This document shows positions 6,116 through 10,566 of a DNA stretch of 10,566 bases, in pieces. The notes under the pieces were generated by a model. That model worked only from the letters and a program-made list of their open reading frames with translations. It made no database searches and was not told where the DNA came from. The translations under genes and the position numbers were made by a program. Every line of letters begins with the position of its first letter. Position 1 is the first letter of the stretch. Source of the stretch: Dehalococcoidia bacterium (GTDB lineage: Bacteria; Chloroflexota; Dehalococcoidia; GIF9; AB-539-J10); NCBI GenBank assembly GCA_030606765.1, contig JAUWFX010000054.1, positions 1 to 10,566 on the forward strand. The letters are read 5' to 3'.

Positions 6116-6637
6116 GTGGCATTAAAGAGAAAGACAACCAAGTATACTGGCAAACCCGCAAAGGTTCTTCAATCGGAACCAGCCATAGTGATAGAGTGGC
6201 CGAGGAGTCTGGCTCACAGGCATACTTATGGAAAACTCTCCCCGTTCTTCAAGGGTCTGACAGAGGGCAAACTGCTGGCTACGAAATGCATAAATCCTGA
6301 ATGTGGAGAGCACAGGCTGTGGCTTCCACCGCGGGCTGACTGTCCTGACTGTAACCAGCCCATGACCTGGGAAGAACTGCCCCAGCCAGTCATTGGCACA
6401 GTGCACACCTACGCGCGTGTGGAGTACGCTGGCACTGGCATAGAGCTCACTACCCCCTATTTCCAGGTTGACGTTGAGTTGCCTGGCGTATGCACTATAT
6501 TCAAGGGCTATCTGCAATACGGAACACCTGAAATAGGCATGAAAGTGAAGGCTTGCTTCCGCACCGAAGATTTCACCAACACAATTCTTGATATATACTG
6601 GATTCCTGTTGTCAATGATACGGATACCAGCTCTTAA
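6116..6637 (+). CDS. DUF35 Zn-ribbon / OB-fold protein, partner of the thiolase-like protein
   Basis: This 173-residue protein starts at GTG 6116, placed by AGGAGG (6104-6109) with 6-nt spacing. After a basic N-terminus, residues 40-56 form the usual FFKGLTEGKLLATKC helix that leads into a rubredoxin-like zinc ribbon with ligands Cys58, Cys63, Cys76 and Cys79. Residues about 88-165 are the OB-fold (IGTVHTYARVEYAG ... GMKVKACF). DUF35 proteins bind thiolase-superfamily enzymes, in archaea bridging thiolase and HMG-CoA synthase and in actinobacteria supporting acyl-CoA hydratase/aldolase steps, where the OB-fold helps hold the CoA ester. Here the gene is 12 bp after the thiolase-like gene, so a complex of the two is expected. 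The N-terminal 35 residues are longer and more basic than in many DUF35 proteins. The first cysteine pair is spaced C-x4-C rather than C-x2-C. Confidence 0.88.
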   Translation: MALKRKTTKYTGKPAKVLQSEPAIVIEWPRSLAHRHTYGKLSPFFKGLTEGKLLATKCINPECGEHRLWLPPRADCPDCNQPMTWEELPQPVIGTVHTYARVEYAGTGIELTTPYFQVDVELPGVCTIFKGYLQYGTPEIGMKVKACFRTEDFTNTILDIYWIPVVNDTDTSS

Positions 6638-6696
6638 GCGGGTAATCGATAACGATCTCATTAGCACAAACACCAATACTATAAGGGAGAGATGAT

Positions 6697-8658
6697 ATGG
6701 GCAAGTTACTTTGGGAACCGACGGAAGAACGAAAGAGAAACGCCAACATTACCAAGTTTATAGACTTTGTGAATGTGCGATATAAACAGAACTTTCATTC
6801 ATATAAGGAGCTTTATGACTGGTCCGTAGACAAGATGCCAGATTTTTGGGCTTCTGTGTGGGATTTTGTTGGGGTGAAGGCTTCGAAAGGCTACGAAGTA
6901 GTGGTTGACGATGTAACTAAGATGCCCGATGTAAAATGGTTTATTGGAGCTAGGCTAAATTTCGCCGAAAATCTATTGAGATACAGGGATAAGAATACAG
7001 CCTTCATATTCAAAGGAGAAACTCAGAAGTCAGCCAAGATGAGTTACGCAGAACTGTATAACTCGGTAGGACGCCTGGCAGAATCCCTTCGAGAAATAGG
7101 ACTCAAGCCCGGAGACCGGGTAGCTGCCTACATGCCTAATATGATGGAGACAGCTGTGGCGATGCTTGCTAGCACGAGTATTGGTGCTGTCTGGGCTTCG
7201 TGTGCCACCGATATCGGCTCTGGTGCAGCCATTGATCGCTTTGGTCAAATCGAACCAAAACTTTTGTTTACCGTTGATGGCTATTTCTACAAAGGGAAAC
7301 CTTTTGATTCTCTTTCCAACGCTGCTGAAATTGTAAAGGGGATACCCTCTATTGAGAAAGTGGTAGTGGCCCGCTACAGGGAAGAAAAACCCGACATTAG
7401 CCATATTCCTAACTCTGTACATTATGACGATTTCCTATCAGAAGGGACACCCGAAATCCAATTTGAACAATTGCCCGCAGACCATCCTGTGTTTATCATG
7501 TTTTCGTCAGGGACGACGGGCAAGCCGAAGTGCATCGTTCAAGGAGCAGCCGGAATTCTGATTAATCAACTGAAGGAATTAATAATCCACACCGATTTGA
7601 AGCGGGATGATGTTCACTTCTTTATCACGACTTGTAGCTGGATGATGTGGAATTGGATGCTGGCTTCTTTAGCCACAGGTAACACCATTATTTTGTATGA
7701 TGGTAATCCCGCCTACCCCGGGCCGGGAGCTATGTGGAAATTGATTCAGGATGAAAAAGTCACCATGTTTGGTTGCAGCGCCAGCTATATTAACTATCTC
7801 CGGAGTGAAAATTTTGAGCCAGCTAATGATTATGATTTGTCATCATTAAAAGAGATGTGGCAAACCGGTTCGTCTCTGTCGAAGGAAGGGTTTGAGTATG
7901 TATATCAAGGAATCAAGAAAGATCTTCATTTCAATTCCAGTTCAGGTGGCACAGACATCAATGGCTGCTTTTTCACTGGAAGTCCGATTCAACCTGTATA
8001 CGCTGGTGAATTGCAGGGACCGGGTTTGGGGATGAAGGTGAAAGCATATGATGAAGAAGGTCGTCCCGTATTTGACCAGCAAGGAGAACTCGTCTGTGAA
8101 GCGGCTGCTCCGCCTATGCCGCTTTGTTTCTGGAATGATCCGGCTGGTAAGAAATATAGGGAGGCTTATTTTGGTGTTTACCCTGGTGTGTGGCGTCATG
8201 GGGACTACATCGTATTTCATAGTGATACTGGGGGAGCTACTTTTTATGGTCGCTCTGATTCAGTACTGAAACCATCCGGGGTTCGCATAGGTACAGCCGA
8301 AATATATAACGTAATGGAAGGGCTGCCGGAGATTGCTGATAGCTTAGCGATAGGGCAGAACTGGAAGGGAGACCAGCGTGTCCTCCTTTTTGTCAAATTG
8401 GCTGAAGGATATCATCTGACGGAAGATCTGGAGAACAAAATCAAGAGAAATCTCCGTGAGAAAGCTTCCCCAAGACACGTCCCGGCGAGAATCATTGTGG
8501 TACCGGATATTCCTTACACCACGAACATGAAGAAGGTCGAAAGCGCTGTCACGAACATAATCCATGGCAGACCTGTCATGAACAGGGATGCCCTGTGCAA
8601 TCCCCAATGCCTGGATTGCTATGAGAAGCTTATTGGAGAAGGAGTACTCAAATCTTAA
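6697..8658 (+). CDS. Acetoacetyl-CoA synthetase (acetoacetate-CoA ligase)
   Basis: This 653-residue ANL-superfamily adenylate-forming ligase is predicted to convert acetoacetate, ATP and CoA to acetoacetyl-CoA, AMP and PPi. Length and motifs match the acetoacetyl-CoA synthetase branch rather than acetyl-CoA synthetase: N-terminal LWEPTEERKRNANITKF, NFAENLL, and the P-loop SSGTTGKPK (270-278) followed by CIVQGAAGILINQLKEL. Also present are TTCSWMMWNWMLASL, LYDGNPAYPGPGAMW, FGCSASYINYL and SSSGGTDINGCF. The hinge/core region has RHGDYIVFHSDTGGATFYGRSD. The C-terminal catalytic lysine motif, usually NGKKVE, is NMKKVE (Met611, Lys612), so the lysine is kept but the glycine is not. GGGAGA (6685-6690) sits 6 nt before ATG 6697. 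It lies 59 bp after DUF35 in the same direction and is probably in the same operon. A related 3-oxoacid could be the true substrate. Confidence 0.92.
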   Translation: MGKLLWEPTEERKRNANITKFIDFVNVRYKQNFHSYKELYDWSVDKMPDFWASVWDFVGVKASKGYEVVVDDVTKMPDVKWFIGARLNFAENLLRYRDKNTAFIFKGETQKSAKMSYAELYNSVGRLAESLREIGLKPGDRVAAYMPNMMETAVAMLASTSIGAVWASCATDIGSGAAIDRFGQIEPKLLFTVDGYFYKGKPFDSLSNAAEIVKGIPSIEKVVVARYREEKPDISHIPNSVHYDDFLSEGTPEIQFEQLPADHPVFIMFSSGTTGKPKCIVQGAAGILINQLKELIIHTDLKRDDVHFFITTCSWMMWNWMLASLATGNTIILYDGNPAYPGPGAMWKLIQDEKVTMFGCSASYINYLRSENFEPANDYDLSSLKEMWQTGSSLSKEGFEYVYQGIKKDLHFNSSSGGTDINGCFFTGSPIQPVYAGELQGPGLGMKVKAYDEEGRPVFDQQGELVCEAAAPPMPLCFWNDPAGKKYREAYFGVYPGVWRHGDYIVFHSDTGGATFYGRSDSVLKPSGVRIGTAEIYNVMEGLPEIADSLAIGQNWKGDQRVLLFVKLAEGYHLTEDLENKIKRNLREKASPRHVPARIIVVPDIPYTTNMKKVESAVTNIIHGRPVMNRDALCNPQCLDCYEKLIGEGVLKS

Positions 8659-8692
8659 TCTACTTTTATAAGAAGCGCGAGGAGCCGAAAAA

Positions 8693-8821
8693 TTGAGAGC
8701 AACAAGACTTAGTAGCGACATTGCTCAGACACACTTCAAGAAAGGGGTTGAGTTCTTAGGTACCATTCTTGTGTGTACTGCGCAGAAAGTACCCTTGGGT
8801 GAGATGAGCCATGGATTTTGA
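8693..8821 (+). CDS. Possible 42-codon ORF between ligase and dehydrogenase genes (doubtful)
   Basis: GAGGAG (8679-8684) stands 8 nt before a TTG at 8693, and the frame stays open for 42 codons to TGA 8819-8821, overlapping the first 11 bases of the acyl-CoA dehydrogenase gene. The peptide starts LRATRLSSDIAQ, has a short hydrophobic stretch (VEFLGTILVC) and resembles nothing I recognise. It occupies most of a 152-bp gap with no other explanation, and the dehydrogenase start has only a weak ribosome-binding site of its own, so coupling is possible. A good purine tract and open frame can arise by chance. Confidence 0.2.
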   Translation: MRATRLSSDIAQTHFKKGVEFLGTILVCTAQKVPLGEMSHGF

Positions 8822-9974
8822 TTTGAGCGAGGAGCAGAATCTAACGCGCCAGGCGATTCGGGCTTTCGCTGAAAGGCAGATTGGCCCGGTCGCCCGAGAG
8901 CTGGACGAAAGGGAGGAGTTTTCTGTCGAGCTAACGCGCAAAATGGCGGACTTAGGGTTGCTGGGGTGTTTTGTTTCAGAGAAATATGGCGGCTCCAACA
9001 TGGGCTATATCTCGTATGCAATTGCGGTTGAAGAGCTGGCCAGGGTTGATGCTTCCCAGGCGGCTACTATTGCTGCCGGAAATTCTCTAGGAATCGGCCC
9101 TATCTATTATTTCGGTAACGAGAAGCAAAAGCAAGAATGGCTTCCCAGGCTCTGTGAAGGAGAGTGTCTGGCTGCGTTTGGTCTGACGGAACCTGATGCT
9201 GGCTCTGACGCTGGAGGCTCTCGAACCACCGCAACACTTGGAGGAAACTACTGGACTATCAATGGGCATAAGATTTTTATCACCAACTCGGCTTGCCCAT
9301 TGACCGGTGTTATTATTGTCCAGGCTGTTACCGGTAAACGTGAGGATGGCAAGCCAGAGCTCAGTTGCCTTATCGTTCCGAGCGACACACCTGGGTTGAC
9401 AGCTAAGGAGATGAAAGACAAGATGATGTGGCGAGCATCCAACACGGGTGAACTTTTTTTCGATGATTGTGTCGTGCCTGAAGCAAACCTTCTGGGAAGA
9501 CGGGGGGACGGCTTCCATCAAATGCTTGCGACATTGGACGGCGGACGTCTCAGCATCGCTGCCATGGGGTTGGGTGGGTCTCAGGCGGCTTTTGAATTGG
9601 CTTTACAATACGCCAACTCACGCATCCAATTTGGACATCCCATCGCTTCCTTTCAAGTCAATGCTTTCAAGTTAGCCGACATGGCGTTAGAGATAGAACT
9701 GGCCAGAAATCTTCTCTACAAGGTCTGCTGGCTACGAGAAAACGAGCGTCCCATTACCAAAGAGGCGGCTATGGCAAAATTGTTCTGTTCTGAGGTTATG
9801 CGCCGCTGTGTCCATCACGCTGTGCAACTTTACGGAGGGTACGGGCTGATGAAGGATTATGAAGTCGAGAGATTATATCGGGACCAGAGGATTCTAGAGA
9901 TCGGCGAAGGAACGTCAGAAATACTACGCATCGTGATTGCCCGTAACATCGGCGTGTCGGGAAGGGCAATCTAG
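8811..9974 (+). CDS. Acyl-CoA dehydrogenase
   Basis: This 387-residue flavoenzyme is predicted to introduce the alpha-beta double bond into an acyl-CoA and pass electrons to an electron-transferring flavoprotein. It has the normal three-part fold: N-terminal helical domain (DFDLSEEQNLTRQAIRAFA), middle beta domain with signature GLTEPDAGSDAGG (124-136) and WTINGHKIFITN, and C-terminal helical domain with signature QLYGGYGLMKDYEVERLYRD (from 339). The catalytic Glu366 is in the IGEGTSEI motif, the position used by short-chain, medium-chain and butyryl-CoA dehydrogenases. The length is typical. Chain-length preference cannot be read from this. An in-frame stop at 8805-8807 fixes the start at ATG 8811, though the ribosome-binding site (GGTGAG) is weak. 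It follows the ligase by 152 bp and precedes the regulator by 13 bp. No electron-transfer flavoprotein genes are in the window. Confidence 0.94.
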   Translation: MDFDLSEEQNLTRQAIRAFAERQIGPVARELDEREEFSVELTRKMADLGLLGCFVSEKYGGSNMGYISYAIAVEELARVDASQAATIAAGNSLGIGPIYYFGNEKQKQEWLPRLCEGECLAAFGLTEPDAGSDAGGSRTTATLGGNYWTINGHKIFITNSACPLTGVIIVQAVTGKREDGKPELSCLIVPSDTPGLTAKEMKDKMMWRASNTGELFFDDCVVPEANLLGRRGDGFHQMLATLDGGRLSIAAMGLGGSQAAFELALQYANSRIQFGHPIASFQVNAFKLADMALEIELARNLLYKVCWLRENERPITKEAAMAKLFCSEVMRRCVHHAVQLYGGYGLMKDYEVERLYRDQRILEIGEGTSEILRIVIARNIGVSGRAI

Positions 9975-9987
9975 AAGGGAAGGTAAC

Positions 9988-10566
9988 ATGAAAAGGGAGA
10001 AGACAAAACGCAAGACATCTGCCAGACCGAATCCGGCTGATAGCAGGGCGGCGAAACATGATGATTTTCTCACCGATCAAGCTAACCTCACCCATGTGGA
10101 AGGGATGGTTGAGGAAAAAGAATCTCTGGGCGATCGGATTCGAAGGGTTCGAGAAATGCGGGGGCTTACTATTAAGGACCTCAGTAGCCGAACGGGGATT
10201 GATATAGATACCTTGGAACGTGCAGAGTCAGGCGAAATGATCCCGGCATTAGGGCAGTTGGCTAGGTTAGGCAGAGCACTTGATATGAAGATGGGCTACT
10301 TTATCTCCCCAGGAATTGACAAGCTCATGACCGTGGTGCACAGGGATGAACGACGGCATATATCTCGCTATGGAGAGAAGAAGAGTATGCAGTACGGCTA
10401 CTTCTACGAGTGCCTGGCCCCGGAGAAGGCTGACCGATTGATGGAGCCTTTTATTGTGACACTGGTGCCAACAGACACAGAAGAGTTCTCCACCCACGCC
10501 GGACAGGAATTTCTTTACGTCCTCGAGGGCGAAATGAAAGTGCAAGTTGGGGATCGCGTCGAATTT
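9988..10566 (+). CDS. XRE-type helix-turn-helix regulator with C-terminal cupin domain, 3'-truncated by window
   Basis: The frame is open from ATG 9988 to the window end (193 residues, no stop), with GGGAAGG just upstream. A basic, probably disordered tail (residues 1-45) precedes an XRE helix-turn-helix at about 47-107: LGDRIRRVREMRGLTIKDLS, SSRTGIDIDTLERAESGE, then LARLGRALDM. After a linker, a cupin begins at about 155, with the first cupin motif HAGQEFLYVLEGEMKVQVGD (170-189); the second motif lies beyond the window. Such proteins are DNA-binding regulators whose cupin senses a small ligand, and they often sit beside acyl-CoA ligase or dehydrogenase genes. It lies 13 bp after the acyl-CoA dehydrogenase, so it is likely the last or near-last gene of this operon and may control it, possibly at the palindrome in the operon promoter. 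The direction of control (repressor or activator) is unknown. Confidence 0.9.
   Translation, partial: MKREKTKRKTSARPNPADSRAAKHDDFLTDQANLTHVEGMVEEKESLGDRIRRVREMRGLTIKDLSSRTGIDIDTLERAESGEMIPALGQLARLGRALDMKMGYFISPGIDKLMTVVHRDERRHISRYGEKKSMQYGYFYECLAPEKADRLMEPFIVTLVPTDTEEFSTHAGQEFLYVLEGEMKVQVGDRVEF

Noticed and set aside
6122..6676. Minus-strand frame of 184 codons opposite the DUF35 gene
   Set aside because: The + strand gene has zinc ligands, an OB-fold, a strong ribosome-binding site and operon context; the antisense frame has no recognisable domain.
9087..9521. Minus-strand frame of 144 codons opposite the acyl-CoA dehydrogenase
   Set aside because: It lies wholly inside a clear acyl-CoA dehydrogenase gene, and its translation shows no domain.

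Overview
This window reads as a piece of a bacterial chromosome, by eye close to 50% G+C, with every supportable gene on the + strand. It carries acyl-CoA and ketone/ring-degradation genes and one leucine-rich-repeat (LRR) lipoprotein gene. The combination of a thiolase-like protein with a DUF35 Zn-ribbon/OB-fold partner, a FadH-type flavin oxidoreductase, an XRE-cupin regulator and an LRR lipoprotein with an internalin-like cap is what I would expect from an anaerobic sediment or subsurface bacterium. Chloroflexota (Dehalococcoidia-like) is my first guess and a sulfate-reducing or syntrophic deltaproteobacterial lineage the second. No rRNA or other taxonomic marker is present, so this is inference.

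Region A (1-2785) starts with the C-terminal end of a flavin/NAD(P)-dependent oxidoreductase of the 2,4-dienoyl-CoA reductase/enoate reductase type. A good sigma70-like promoter and a doubled Shine-Dalgarno tract lead into a fumarylacetoacetate hydrolase-family gene, followed by a metallo-beta-lactamase-fold hydrolase. These look like catabolic accessory functions: reduction of an unsaturated substrate, C-C hydrolysis of an oxo-acid, and hydrolysis of an ester, thioester or lactone.

Region B (2786-4732) is a different kind of DNA. It holds an AT-richer spacer and a 443-residue predicted lipoprotein made of fourteen 22-residue LRRs, encoded by 66-bp repeats that are still very similar at the DNA level. 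A 34-bp sequence containing an almost perfect sigma70 promoter (TTGACA, 16 bp, extended -10 TGATATAAT) occurs just before the LRR gene and again just after it, with only two mismatches. The second copy faces the downstream operon. Each copy has the palindrome TCACCAGTGA between its -35 and -10 boxes.

Region C (4549-10566) looks like one transcription unit: promoter, a possible 30-codon leader ORF that overlaps the next start by ATGA, a thiolase-like protein, a DUF35 protein, acetoacetyl-CoA synthetase, acyl-CoA dehydrogenase, and an XRE-cupin regulator cut by the window end. The ligase would activate acetoacetate (or a similar 3-oxoacid), the thiolase-like/DUF35 pair would make or break a C-C bond on the CoA ester, and the dehydrogenase would oxidise an acyl-CoA. 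The thiolase-like protein has Gly where thiolases have the nucleophilic Cys. It may therefore be an aldolase-type enzyme rather than a true thiolase.

No tRNA, rRNA, CRISPR array, insertion sequence or convincing intrinsic terminator was seen.
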